Positions 44,563-52,673 of a stretch of DNA of 64,000 nt are shown here, one piece after another (position 1 is the stretch's first letter; every line of letters starts with the position of its first letter). Location: contig NZ_JAUSYH010000001.1 in assembly GCF_030816715.1 (NCBI RefSeq), positions 3,720,001-3,784,000 on the forward strand, written 5' to 3'. Position numbers and translations under genes: made by a program. This DNA is from Streptomyces achromogenes (lineage in GTDB: Bacteria > Actinomycetota > Actinomycetes > Streptomycetales > Streptomycetaceae). Below the pieces are notes generated by a model, which saw only the letters and a list, made by a program, of their open reading frames with translations, was not told the origin of the DNA and ran no database searches.

Positions 44563-44596
44563 ATCTTGATGTCAAGATGCTCGATATCAAGAGACT
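44563..44596. promoter_or_regulatory. MarR-type operator in the tam/marR divergent region
   Basis: ATCTTGATGTCAAGAT (44563-44578) is a palindrome with 7-bp perfect arms around TG. A second, imperfect copy of the same motif (CTCGATATCAAGAG) follows at about 44580-44593. The spacing and TTGA/TCAA arms fit binding of MarR-family dimers and overlap the start regions of both genes. Confidence 0.75.
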
Positions 44597-44627
44597 TCAT
44601 GTCGACACAACCACTACACTGATCGTC

Positions 44628-45125
44628 ATGGAGGACGAGGTCGATCGGCTGGTCGCAGCGTGGCGCCGGGAGCGCCCGGACCTCGACGTGGAACCGCTGG
44701 AGGTACTCAGCCGGGTGAGCAGGCTGGCCCGGCATCTGGACCGGGCACGCCGGCTGGCGTTCTCCGAGCACCAGCTCGAGCCCTGGGAGTTCGACGTCCT
44801 GACGGCGCTGCGGCGCGCGGGGGCGCCCTACCAGCTCTCGCCGGGGCAGCTGCTGACGCAGACGCTGGTCACCTCGGGCACGATGACCAACCGCATCGAC
44901 CGGCTCGCGAAGAAGGGCCTGGTGGAGCGGCTGCCGGACCCCAGCGACCGGCGCGGGGTGCTGGTGCGCCTCACGGACGACGGCAAGGACCGCGCCGACC
45001 AGGCGCTCGCCGGGCTGCTCGACCAGGAGCGGGCGATCCTGGCCGAGCTCTCCCCGTCCCAGCGCGGCGACCTGGCGAGCCTGCTACGCCAGCTGACCGC
45101 CCCGTTCGACAACATCCCCGGTTAG
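44628..45125 (+). CDS. MarR-family transcriptional regulator
   Basis: 165 aa from the ATG at 44628; no clear ribosome binding site is visible, so the mRNA may be leaderless. An in-frame ATG 17 codons upstream lies inside the operator palindrome and is unlikely. The winged-helix part reads EPWEFDVLTALRRAGAPYQLSPGQLLTQTLVTSGTMTNRIDRLAKKGLVERLPDPSDRRGVLVRLTDDG, the classic MarR recognition helix and wing. It probably represses itself and tam from the palindrome at 44563. Its 3' end overlaps the convergent LuxR regulator gene by 42 bp. Confidence 0.94.
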   Translation: MEDEVDRLVAAWRRERPDLDVEPLEVLSRVSRLARHLDRARRLAFSEHQLEPWEFDVLTALRRAGAPYQLSPGQLLTQTLVTSGTMTNRIDRLAKKGLVERLPDPSDRRGVLVRLTDDGKDRADQALAGLLDQERAILAELSPSQRGDLASLLRQLTAPFDNIPG

Positions 45126-45863
45126 GGCCTGCCCCAGGTCCGCAGGCCCGACCCCGGCCCGGCGGGCGAGGGCGACCGCGGCGAGGGTGGAGTGCACGCC
45201 CAGCTTGCCGAGCACGTTCTGCATATGGGTGCGGACGGTGTGCGGGGAGAGGAACAGGCGTTCGGCGACCGCCTTGCGGCCCAGGCCCGCGACCATGCAG
45301 CGCAGCACCTCCCGCTCCCTCGGCGTGAGGGACTCCACCAGCCGCTCGCTCTCGGTGCGGTGCTTGCGGGCGGCCGTCAACTCCCGCAGGACGCCGGTGA
45401 GCAGGGCGGCGGGCAGATGCGTCTCGTCGCGCAGCACCCCGCGGATCACCGTCAGCAGACGGGACAGCGAGCAGTCCTTCGCCACCCAGCCGGCCGCGCC
45501 GGCCTGCAGGGCGAGGGCCGCGCGCCGGGGGTCGTCCTTCTCGGCGAGGACGACGATCCGGATGTGGGGCTGTGCGCCGCGGACGCCCGCGACCAGCGAG
45601 ATCCCGTCGACCGGGCCGTCCTCCCCGACCTCCTGCACGGGCACCGCGGGCCGTATGCCCGGCAGCCCGCCGCCGAGGTCGGCGTCGACGAGCAGCACGT
45701 CGTACCGGCGTCCCTCGGCGACCGCGCGCTCCAGGCTGCGCAACGCCGCCGGGCCGCTGCCGGCCGCGGACACGTCGACGTCGGGCTCGGCCGCCAGCGC
45801 CGCGGCGAGCGACTCGGCGAAGATACGGTGGTCGTCGACGACCAGTACACGAATGCGAACCAC
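45084..45863 (-). CDS. LuxR/NarL-family response regulator
   Basis: 259 aa from the GTG at 45863 (GGAAGGGGG just upstream). The receiver has VLVVDDHRIFAESLAAAL (acidic pocket), YDVLLVDADLGGGLPG with the phospho-acceptor Asp, and an unusual insert (IRPAVPVQEVGEDGPVDG) before the next strand. The C-terminal HTH is LTPREREVLRCMVAGLGRKAVAERLFLSPHTVRTHMQNVLGKLGVHS. No kinase gene is adjacent. It overlaps the end of the convergent marR gene. Confidence 0.92.
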   Translation of the reverse strand: MVRIRVLVVDDHRIFAESLAAALAAEPDVDVSAAGSGPAALRSLERAVAEGRRYDVLLVDADLGGGLPGIRPAVPVQEVGEDGPVDGISLVAGVRGAQPHIRIVVLAEKDDPRRAALALQAGAAGWVAKDCSLSRLLTVIRGVLRDETHLPAALLTGVLRELTAARKHRTESERLVESLTPREREVLRCMVAGLGRKAVAERLFLSPHTVRTHMQNVLGKLGVHSTLAAVALARRAGVGPADLGQALTGDVVERGGQLA

Positions 45864-46146
45864 GAAACCCCCTTCCCCGAGCTCCTTGACGGAGCAGGGG
45901 TTACCCCAAAGGTCCGGAGACGGGAAACGGACGACCGCCGCGGGCACGACGCCCCGACGGGGAGGCCAGGACCGCCCGGCCGCCGCCGTGCAGAGACTGC
46001 TACCCCCACCACGGGCGCCTTACCCGACCGTCTCGCCCTCTGATCGACACCGGCCCCCACCGGTGCTGTTCACAGGGTAGGGCTGTGGGCGGAGAGCGGA
46101 AGGCAAATGGCAGAACTGGTTGGCCAGCGCGTTTATGGTGTGCCAC

Positions 46147-46602
46147 ATGTTTCGTCTTGAGACAGAAGTCGACAGGACCCGGCGCGATCTTCTCCGTTCA
46201 CGGCTGCGGGCCACGAACACGGAGGCCTCCCCGGTGCTGCGCGCCCTGCGCGGGACCCCGGCCGAACGCGAGTCTCCGTTGCACGTGTGGGCCACGGGCC
46301 CCGGGGGCGAACTGGCCGGCGGGCTGGTGGGCCACACCTGGACGGCCTGGCTGCACGTCGTCTACCTCTGGGTCGATGCCCGGCACCGCGGCGCGGGGCT
46401 GGGCTCCCGGCTCCTCGCCGAGGCGGAGCGCGTCGCCCGCGACGAACGGGGCTGCACCCGCGTACGCCTGGAGACCTGGGACTTCCAGGCGCCGGACTTC
46501 TACCGGCGGCACGGCTACGAGGTGGTGTGCGTGATCGAGGACTACCCGCCGGGCGTCACGGAGTTCACGCTGACGAAGCGGCTGATGCCGCAACCGGGGT
46601 GA
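46147..46602 (+). CDS. GNAT-family N-acetyltransferase
   Basis: 151 aa from the ATG at 46147 (MFRLETEVD); an ATG nine codons upstream is possible, and neither has a strong ribosome binding site. The GNAT core is GELAGGLVGHTWTAWLHVVYLWVDARHRGAGLGSRLLAEAERVARDERG, with the acetyl-CoA loop RHRGAGLGSRL, then VRLETWDFQAPDFYRRHGYEVV. Its short form and DFQAPDFYRRHGYE motif are typical of small bacterial GNATs. The substrate is unknown. It converges on galK. Confidence 0.9.
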   Translation: MFRLETEVDRTRRDLLRSRLRATNTEASPVLRALRGTPAERESPLHVWATGPGGELAGGLVGHTWTAWLHVVYLWVDARHRGAGLGSRLLAEAERVARDERGCTRVRLETWDFQAPDFYRRHGYEVVCVIEDYPPGVTEFTLTKRLMPQPG

Positions 46603-46632
46603 TCCGGAAACCGGGACGGCGGGACGGAGACC

Positions 46633-46660
46633 GGGGTGCGGCGGGAGACCGCCGCACCCC
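46633..46660. terminator. Bidirectional terminator between the GNAT gene and galK
   Basis: A perfect 12-bp stem (46633-46644 with 46649-46660) closed by a GAGA tetraloop, 21 bp from the galK stop. Confidence 0.88.
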
Positions 46661-46681
46661 GCTGACGTGACGCCGGACCGC

Positions 46682-47836
46682 TCAGCTCAGCCGGCGGGCG
46701 CCCGCCGAAGGCACCGCCTCGAACACGCGCGGGGCCTTGTACCCGGCGGCCGCGAAGGCCTCCTCGACGGCCTTGGTCAGGGTGTCGACGTCGGCGGCGT
46801 CCGCGAGGACGATCGCCGAGCCGCCGAAGCCGCCGCCGGTCATCCGCGCGCCGAGGGCGCCGGCCGCGACGGCGGTCCCGACGACCAGGTCCAGCTCGGG
46901 GCAGGAGACCCGGAAGTCGTCCCGGAGGGAGGCGTGGCCCTCGGTGAGGACCGGGCCGACGGCCCGGGTGTCGCCCGACTCCAGCAGCCGCACCACGCGT
47001 TCGACGCGCTCGTCCTCGGTGACCACGTGCCGGACCAGCCGGCGGATCTCCTCCTCGTCGCCGAGCCGGGCCAGTGCCGCGTCGAGTCCCTCGAAGGGGA
47101 CGTCGCGCAGCGCGTCGACGCCGAGCAGGGCCGCACCCTTCTCGCAGCCGGCCCGCCGCTTGCCGTACTCGCCGCCGCTGTGCGCGTGCGTGACCTGGGT
47201 GTCCACGACCAGCAGGCGCATGCCCTCGGCCGCGAGGTCGAGCGGGATCTGCTTCTGGGAGAGGTCGCGGGTGTCGAGGAACAGCGCGTGACCGCTCTCG
47301 CAGCAGGCGGAGGCGGTCTGGTCCATGATGCCGGTGGGCGCGCCGACGTAGACGTTCTCCGCGCGCTGGCACAGCCGGGCCAGCTGCCAGCCCGGCAGCC
47401 CGAGTTCGTACAGGTCGTTGAGCGCCAGCGCGACCACGACCTCCAGGGCCGCCGACGAGGACAGGCCCGCGCCGGTCGGCACCGTCGAGGCGAGGTGGAC
47501 GTCCGCGCCGGTGACGGGGTGGCCGGCGTCGCGCAGCGCCCAGACGACGCCGGCGGGGTAGGAGGCCCAGCCGTCGTCCGATCCGGGCGTCAGGGAGTCC
47601 GGCTCCAGCTCGACGACGCCGCCCTCGATGTCGGCCGAGTGCAGGCGCAGCCGGCCGTCCTCGCGCCGGGAGACCGCCGCGACCGCGGTGTGCGGCAGCG
47701 CGAAGGGCATCACGAAGCCGTCGTTGTAGTCGGTGTGCTCACCGATGAGGTTGACGCGGCCGGGCGCCGCCCAGACGCCGTCGGGCTCCGTGCCGTACAG
47801 CTCGATGAAGCCGTCCCGGACCTGCTGTGCCCCCAT
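46682..47836 (-). CDS. galK: Galactokinase
   Basis: 384 aa. It phosphorylates galactose to galactose-1-phosphate, the first Leloir step. GHMP kinase motifs are APGRVNLIGEHTDYNDGFVMPFAL (galactokinase signature), STVPTGAGLSSSAALEV (ATP loop) and ARMTGGGFGGSAIVL. Conserved GAPTGIMDQTAS and VTHAHSGGEYGKRR are intact. Its ATG overlaps the galE TAA as TAATG. It is the last gene of the galT-galE-galK operon and ends before a strong hairpin. Confidence 0.98.
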   Translation of the reverse strand: MGAQQVRDGFIELYGTEPDGVWAAPGRVNLIGEHTDYNDGFVMPFALPHTAVAAVSRREDGRLRLHSADIEGGVVELEPDSLTPGSDDGWASYPAGVVWALRDAGHPVTGADVHLASTVPTGAGLSSSAALEVVVALALNDLYELGLPGWQLARLCQRAENVYVGAPTGIMDQTASACCESGHALFLDTRDLSQKQIPLDLAAEGMRLLVVDTQVTHAHSGGEYGKRRAGCEKGAALLGVDALRDVPFEGLDAALARLGDEEEIRRLVRHVVTEDERVERVVRLLESGDTRAVGPVLTEGHASLRDDFRVSCPELDLVVGTAVAAGALGARMTGGGFGGSAIVLADAADVDTLTKAVEEAFAAAGYKAPRVFEAVPSAGARRLS

Positions 47837-48819
47837 TACCGCTCCCTCGTCGTGCTGTCGGCGATCTGCTGGGCGAACGCCCAGGCGTCCGCGACGATGC
47901 CCGCGAGGTCCGCGCGGGACGGGTTCCAGCCCAGCTGTTCGCGGGCGGTGACCGCGGAGGCGACCAGGACGGCCGGGTCTCCGCCGCGGCGCGGGGCCAC
48001 GACCTCGGGGATCGGGTGGCCGGTGACCTTGCGGACCGTCTCGACGACCTCGCGGACGGAGAAGCCGTTGCCGTTGCCGAGGTTGCAGATGAGGTGCTCG
48101 CCCGGCTCGGCGGCGGCGACGGCGAGGAGGTGCGCCTCGGCGAGGTCGGCGACGTGGATGTAGTCGCGGATGCAGGTGCCGTCGGGGGTGGGGTAGTCGT
48201 CGCCGAAGACGGAGATGGCCTCACGGCGGCCCTGCGCGACCTGGAGGACGAGCGGGATGAGGTGCGACTCGGGGTCGTGGCGCTCGCCCTGCGCGCCGTA
48301 CGCGCCCGCCACGTTGAAGTACCGCAGGGAGACCGCGCCGAGCCCGTGCGCGGCGGCCTCGCCGCTGATCATGTGATCCACGGCGAGCTTGGAGGCGCCG
48401 TAGGGGTTGGTGGGCCTCGTGGGGGCGGACTCGACGATCGGGACCTGTTCCGGCTCGCCGTAGGTGGCCGCCGTGGAGGAGAAGACGAGCTTGCGCACGC
48501 CCGCCTCGCGCATCGCGGCGAGCAGCGCCATGGTGCCGCCGACGTTGTTGTCCCAGTACTTCTCGGGCTTCACGACGGACTCGCCGACCTGCGAGAACGC
48601 GGCGAAGTGCAGCACGGCGTCGAAGGAGGCGTCGAGGTGCTTGGCGGCGTCGCGGATGTCGCCCTCGATGAAGGCGGCGCCGGCGGGGACGCCTTCGCGG
48701 AAGCCGGTGGAGAGGTTGTCCAGGACGACGACCTCGTGCCCCGCCTCCAGCAGGTGCTGGGCGACCACGCTGCCGACGTATCCCGCGCCGCCCGTGACCA
48801 GATACTTGCCGCTGCTCAT
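47836..48819 (-). CDS. galE: UDP-glucose 4-epimerase
   Basis: 327 aa from the ATG at 48819, which overlaps the galT TGA as TGATG. It interconverts UDP-galactose and UDP-glucose with bound NAD+. The Rossmann motif is KYLVTGGAGYVGSVV. The catalytic YGASK (YxxxK) lies in the segment ending KLAVDHM, with the Ser/Thr partner in VFSSTAATYGEP. Substrate-binding FNVAGAYG and IRDYIHVADLA are present. Middle gene of the operon, coupled at both ends. Confidence 0.98.
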   Translation of the reverse strand: MSSGKYLVTGGAGYVGSVVAQHLLEAGHEVVVLDNLSTGFREGVPAGAAFIEGDIRDAAKHLDASFDAVLHFAAFSQVGESVVKPEKYWDNNVGGTMALLAAMREAGVRKLVFSSTAATYGEPEQVPIVESAPTRPTNPYGASKLAVDHMISGEAAAHGLGAVSLRYFNVAGAYGAQGERHDPESHLIPLVLQVAQGRREAISVFGDDYPTPDGTCIRDYIHVADLAEAHLLAVAAAEPGEHLICNLGNGNGFSVREVVETVRKVTGHPIPEVVAPRRGGDPAVLVASAVTAREQLGWNPSRADLAGIVADAWAFAQQIADSTTRER

Positions 48820-49901
48820 CAACTCGCTACCTCTCGCAGTCGCTCGGCCGCACGCTCCGGCGGCACGTCGTTGATGAAGACGTTCATGCCGGACTCGGAG
48901 CCCGCGAGGAACTTCAGCTTGCCGGACGTGCGGCGGATGGTGAAAAGCTCGAGGTGGAGCGCGAAGTCGTCGCGGTTGACGCCCTCGTACTCCTCCAGCG
49001 TGCCGAACGGCGCCTGGTGCCAGGCGGAGATGTACGGCGTCTGAGACTCACCGTCCCCTCCCTTCCCTCCGTCCGCCTCGTCGAAGATCCGGTCGAAGCG
49101 CCTCAAGAGTTCCAGATACACCTTGGGGAACTCTGTGCGCGCGTCCTCGTCCAGCGCGAGCAGGTCCGGCACCCGGCGTCTGGGGTAGAGGTGCACCTCG
49201 TAGGGCCAGTGGGCGGCGTACGGCACGAACGCGACCCAGTGTTCACCCTCCAGGACGACCCGGTTCTCGGCGAGTTCACGCCGCAGGACGGCGTCGAAGA
49301 GGTTCTCGCCGCCGGTCGCCTCCTTGTGCGCCGCGACCGAACGCAGCATCAGGGCGGTGCGCGGAGTGGTGAACGGGTAGGCGTAGATCTGCCCGTGCGG
49401 GTGCCCCAGCGTCACACCGATCTCGGCGCCGCGGTTCTCGAAGCAGAACACCTGTTCCACGGAGGGCAGATGTGACAGCTCGGACGTCCGGTCCGTCCAC
49501 GCCTCGAGGACGAGTCCCGCCTGCTCCTCGGTGAGGTCGGCGAAGGACGCGTTGTGGTCGGAGGTGAAGCAGACCACCTCACAGCGTCCGGAGTCGCCGG
49601 CGAGGGAGGGGAAGCGGTTCTCGAAGACGACGGCGTCGTACGACGAGTCCGGGATCTCGCTCAGCCGGTCGCCCTCGGAGGGGCAGAGCGGGCACTCGTC
49701 GGCCGGCGGGTGGTAGGTGCGCCCCTGGCGGTGCGAGGCGACGGCGACGGAATCGCCGAGCAGCGGGTCGCGCCGTACCTCCGAAGTGGTGACCGTGCGC
49801 TCGAGCGGACGCTTGTCCACCGCGTCGCGCACCACGTCGTCACGCCGGTCGTAGTAGATCAGCTCACGACCGTCGGCCAGCCGGGTCGAGGTCTTCTTCA
49901 C
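48819..49901 (-). CDS. galT: Galactose-1-phosphate uridylyltransferase
   Basis: 360 aa, GTG start with GGAGAG about seven bases upstream. It exchanges UMP between UDP-glucose and galactose-1-phosphate. The active site is GHPHGQIYAYPF with H167-P-H169, where the second His carries the UMP. DECPLCPSEGDR supplies zinc-type Cys residues, and VVFENRFPSLAG and PYEVHLYPRRR are conserved family segments. It is first in the operon. The promoter lies in an A+T-rich divergent region shared with the symporter gene. Confidence 0.98.
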   Translation of the reverse strand: MKKTSTRLADGRELIYYDRRDDVVRDAVDKRPLERTVTTSEVRRDPLLGDSVAVASHRQGRTYHPPADECPLCPSEGDRLSEIPDSSYDAVVFENRFPSLAGDSGRCEVVCFTSDHNASFADLTEEQAGLVLEAWTDRTSELSHLPSVEQVFCFENRGAEIGVTLGHPHGQIYAYPFTTPRTALMLRSVAAHKEATGGENLFDAVLRRELAENRVVLEGEHWVAFVPYAAHWPYEVHLYPRRRVPDLLALDEDARTEFPKVYLELLRRFDRIFDEADGGKGGDGESQTPYISAWHQAPFGTLEEYEGVNRDDFALHLELFTIRRTSGKLKFLAGSESGMNVFINDVPPERAAERLREVAS

Positions 49902-49942
49902 CGCGACTCTCCATCCGTACCCCGGGCCCGCGGACCCGGATC

Positions 49943-50041
49943 AGTACACCTAGCGAAGCTTCAAACAGAACCGAACACATAAAACCATAAACCCCCACGA
50001 CGAGTCATCAGCACGACCAAACAAAGAACACCAAGCGAAGC
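49943..50041. promoter_or_regulatory. Divergent gal/symporter control region bracketed by 17-bp direct repeats
   Basis: AG(T/A)ACACC(T/A)AGCGAAGC occurs at 49943-49959 and 50025-50041, in the same orientation with two mismatches, one copy near each divergent gene. The DNA between is unusually A+T-rich (ATAAAACCATAAA) with repeated CAAACA and GAACAC words. The galactose-inducible galP1 promoter of Streptomyces is known to use a complex operator of direct repeats; this looks like the equivalent region. Confidence 0.7.
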
Positions 50042-50050
50042 GAGCGGTGC

Positions 50051-51730
50051 ATGCGAACCCCCACCTGCCTGGCGGCAGAGCTACGGCTCCCCACGAACTG
50101 GCTCGACTACACGATCCTCGGCATCTACTTCGTCGTGGTCCTCGGCATCGGCTTCGCCGCCCGGCGCTCGGTGAAGACCACCCTCGACTTCTTCCTCTCG
50201 GGCCGCTCGCTGCCCGCCTGGATCACCGGTCTCGCGTTCATCTCGGCGAACCTGGCCGCCACCGAGATCCTGGGCATGGCCGCGAACAGCGCACAGTACG
50301 GCGCGTACACCGTGCACTGGTACTGGATCGGCGCCATCCCGGCAATGGTGTTCCTGGGCCTGGTGATGATGCCGTTCTACTACGGCAGCAAGGTCCGCTC
50401 GGTCCCGGAGATGCTGCTGCTGCGCTTCGACAAGGCGGCCCACCTGCTGAGCTCGGCCCTGTTCGCGTTCGCCGCCATCCTGATCGCCGGGGTGAACCTG
50501 TACGCGCTGGCCATCGTCGTCGAGGCGCTGCTGGGCTGGCCGCAGTGGGTGGCGATCGTGGTGGCCGGCTTCTTCGTGCTGGCGTACATCACGCTCGGCG
50601 GCCTCTCCTCGGCGATCTACAACGAGGTCCTGCAGTTCTTCGTGATCCTGGCGGCCCTCATCCCGCTGTCCGTGCTGGGCCTGAAGAAGGTGGGCGGCTG
50701 GGACGGCCTGACCGACAAGCTCACCGCGTCCCACGGGGACGACTTCGTCACCGCCTGGGGCGGCACCGGCATCGGCAGCGCCAACCCGCTCGGCGCGAAC
50801 TGGCTGACGATCGTGCTGGGCCTCGGCTTCGTGCTGTCCTTCGGCTACTGGACGACGAACTTCGCGGAGGTGCAGCGCGCGCTGTCGGCGAAGAACCTCT
50901 CGGCGGCCCAGCGCACCCCGCTCATCGCGGCCTTCCCGAAGATCTTCATCGTCTTCCTGGTGATGATCCCGGGCCTGGTGGCGGCGGTGCTGGTGCCGAA
51001 GATCGGCACCGCGGACTCCGACCTCCAGTACAACGACGCCATCCCGTACCTGATGGAGCAGCTGCTGCCGAACGGCGTGCTGGGCATCGCGGTGACGGGT
51101 CTGCTGGCGGCGTTCATGGCCGGCATGGCGGCGAACGTCTCGTCCTTCAACACGGTGTTCACCACCGACATCTGGGCGAGGTACGTGGTGCGGGGGCGGG
51201 AGGACGCGTACTACGTGCGCTTCGGCCGACTGATCACGGCGGTCGGCGTGGCGGCCTCGGTGGGCACGGCGTTCCTCGCGTCGTCCTTCTCGAACATCAT
51301 GAGCTACCTGCAGACGCTCTTCAGCTTCTTCAACGTGCCGATGTTCGTGGTCTTCGTCGTCGGCATGTTCTGGAAGCGGGCGTCGAAGAAGTCGGGCTTC
51401 TGGGGGCTGCTCGCGGGCACCACGGCGGCGATGGTCAACTACTTCGTCCTCTACAAGCAGGACGTCATCGGCATCCCCACCGACCAGGGCGCCAACTTCG
51501 TCTCCGCGATCGCCGGCTTCGTGGCGGGCGCGGTCGTGATGGTGGCGGTGTCGCTGTTCACCGCCCCCAAGACGGACGAGGAGCTGCGGGGTCTGGTCTA
51601 CGGCACCGTCTCCCCCGGGATGGCCGAGCCGCCCGCGGCGGGCGACGACGCCTGGTACCGCCGGCCCGCGCTGCTGGGCTGGAGCGCGGTGATCCTGGCC
51701 GCCCTCTGCTACATCCCGTTCTCGTTCTGA
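50051..51730 (+). CDS. Sodium/sugar symporter (SSSF family), probably galactose uptake
   Basis: 559 aa with about 14 membrane helices. Family features: FFLSGRSLPAWITGLAFISANLAATEILGMAANSAQYG, then VPEMLLLRFDKAAHLLSS, YITLGGLSSAIYNEVLQFFVI and GLLAAFMAGMAANVSSFNTVFTTDI (sodium site region). These resemble vSGLT-type sodium/glucose-galactose transporters. The divergent arrangement with galTEK and the shared promoter region suggest that it imports galactose or glucose; the substrate is inferred. It is followed 34 bp later by a small membrane protein gene. Confidence 0.92.
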   Translation: MRTPTCLAAELRLPTNWLDYTILGIYFVVVLGIGFAARRSVKTTLDFFLSGRSLPAWITGLAFISANLAATEILGMAANSAQYGAYTVHWYWIGAIPAMVFLGLVMMPFYYGSKVRSVPEMLLLRFDKAAHLLSSALFAFAAILIAGVNLYALAIVVEALLGWPQWVAIVVAGFFVLAYITLGGLSSAIYNEVLQFFVILAALIPLSVLGLKKVGGWDGLTDKLTASHGDDFVTAWGGTGIGSANPLGANWLTIVLGLGFVLSFGYWTTNFAEVQRALSAKNLSAAQRTPLIAAFPKIFIVFLVMIPGLVAAVLVPKIGTADSDLQYNDAIPYLMEQLLPNGVLGIAVTGLLAAFMAGMAANVSSFNTVFTTDIWARYVVRGREDAYYVRFGRLITAVGVAASVGTAFLASSFSNIMSYLQTLFSFFNVPMFVVFVVGMFWKRASKKSGFWGLLAGTTAAMVNYFVLYKQDVIGIPTDQGANFVSAIAGFVAGAVVMVAVSLFTAPKTDEELRGLVYGTVSPGMAEPPAAGDDAWYRRPALLGWSAVILAALCYIPFSF

Positions 51731-51764
51731 GCCCTCGCGACACCCGCGGGAGGATGGAGACACC

Positions 51765-52145
51765 ATGTCCGAGCAGTTCGAACCGTCCGAGCGCGACGAG
51801 GCCGCCGAGCGGCTGCGGCGGGCGGGCTGGTCCGAGGCCGACGTCCAGCGCGAGGTCACGGCACTCGAGGAGAAGTCCGCGACCGCGGCCCGCATCTTCG
51901 ACCTGCGCCGCATCATCGGCGGCCTGTTCGTCCTCTACGGCGTGATCGTCACGATCGCCGGCCTCACGGACGGCGACGCGGCGATCGACAAGGCCCAGGG
52001 AATCAACATCAACCTGTGGACGGGCCTCGGGATGCTGGCCCTCGGCCTGTTCTTCCTGGCCTGGCTGAAGCTGCGGCCCGCGGCGCCGGTCACCCCGAAA
52101 CTCCCGCCCGAGGCGGTGGAGGGGGAACCGCCGCGGGGCGGGTAG
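51765..52145 (+). CDS. Small two-helix membrane protein linked to the symporter
   Basis: 126 aa, ATG with GGAGGATGGAG upstream. The N-terminal 45 residues are charged (AAERLRRAGWSEADVQREVTALEEKSATAARIFDLRR) and helical, like a small dimerising domain. Then two membrane helices (IIGGLFVLYGVIVTIAGLT and LWTGLGMLALGLFFLAWLKL) and a Pro-rich cytoplasmic tail. It probably shares a transcript with the symporter and may assist or regulate it. I know no defined function. Confidence 0.85.
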   Translation: MSEQFEPSERDEAAERLRRAGWSEADVQREVTALEEKSATAARIFDLRRIIGGLFVLYGVIVTIAGLTDGDAAIDKAQGININLWTGLGMLALGLFFLAWLKLRPAAPVTPKLPPEAVEGEPPRGG

Positions 52146-52182
52146 CGGCAGGGCGGCCGCGCCGCCGCGCCGGCCGCGGAAC

Positions 52183-52226
52183 GGGGCGGCTCCGGGGTCC
52201 GGGCATGCGGAACCCGGAGCCGCCCC
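52183..52226. terminator. Bidirectional terminator after the symporter operon
   Basis: Arms 52183-52201 and 52208-52226 form a long stem with one internal mismatch around a six-base loop, between the convergent symporter operon and small secreted protein gene. Confidence 0.85.
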
Positions 52227-52263
52227 ACGTCATGGCCGTGGCCGACCGGACCGGTCCTAGGTC

Positions 52264-52536
52264 CTAGTCCTCCCGGTCGGCGACGTTCACGTTGACGGCG
52301 TCGTCCCCGTTGTTGCAGATCTGCTGGGTCGCCGTCTGGTTGGACGAGACGCCGAGGAGGGGGAGGTTCAGGTTCGGGATGTTGATGAGACCGAACGAGA
52401 TGTTCTCCACGTGGTTGGCGCACCGGCGGGAGTCCCCGTCCGAGCCGGAGGCGCCGGCGGAGGCGATCCCGGCCCCGGCCATGCCGAGGCTGGCGATCAT
52501 GGCGGCCACGAGAGCGGTCTGGTGAAGCTTGCGCAT
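52264..52536 (-). CDS. Small secreted protein, rodlin/chaplin-like in style
   Basis: 90 aa from the ATG at 52536 (AAGGGA seven bases upstream). A Sec signal peptide (MRKLHQTALVAAMIASLGMAGAGIASA) precedes a mature chain of about 63 residues: GASGSDGDSRRCANHVENI, then SFGLINIPNLNLPLLGVSSNQTATQQICNNGD. It has two Cys, which could form one disulfide, and a hydrophobic beta-prone centre rich in Asn. This style recalls chaplins and rodlins, which coat aerial hyphae, but I see no chaplin repeat, so it is best called a hypothetical secreted protein. Confidence 0.82.
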   Translation of the reverse strand: MRKLHQTALVAAMIASLGMAGAGIASAGASGSDGDSRRCANHVENISFGLINIPNLNLPLLGVSSNQTATQQICNNGDDAVNVNVADRED

Positions 52537-52567
52537 TGCGTTCCCTTTTCGGCTGAGTGGCATGCTT

Positions 52568-52602
52568 CGTCAATGAACGACGTCATTCCCGTCACTGAAC
52601 GA
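52568..52602 (-). promoter_or_regulatory. Two 13-bp direct repeats, 22 bp apart, upstream of the secreted protein gene
   Basis: CGTCA(A/C)TGAACGA at 52568-52580 and 52590-52602. A spacing of 22 bp equals about two helical turns, so both copies face the same side of DNA. They lie 32-66 bp before the start codon, where an activator or repressor of this gene would bind. Confidence 0.7.
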
Positions 52603-52673
52603 AACGGTACGATTACACACCGTATGCGTTATTTGTCCGATATGCACCTCAGTCACCGGCGAGTCAGCCCGAG

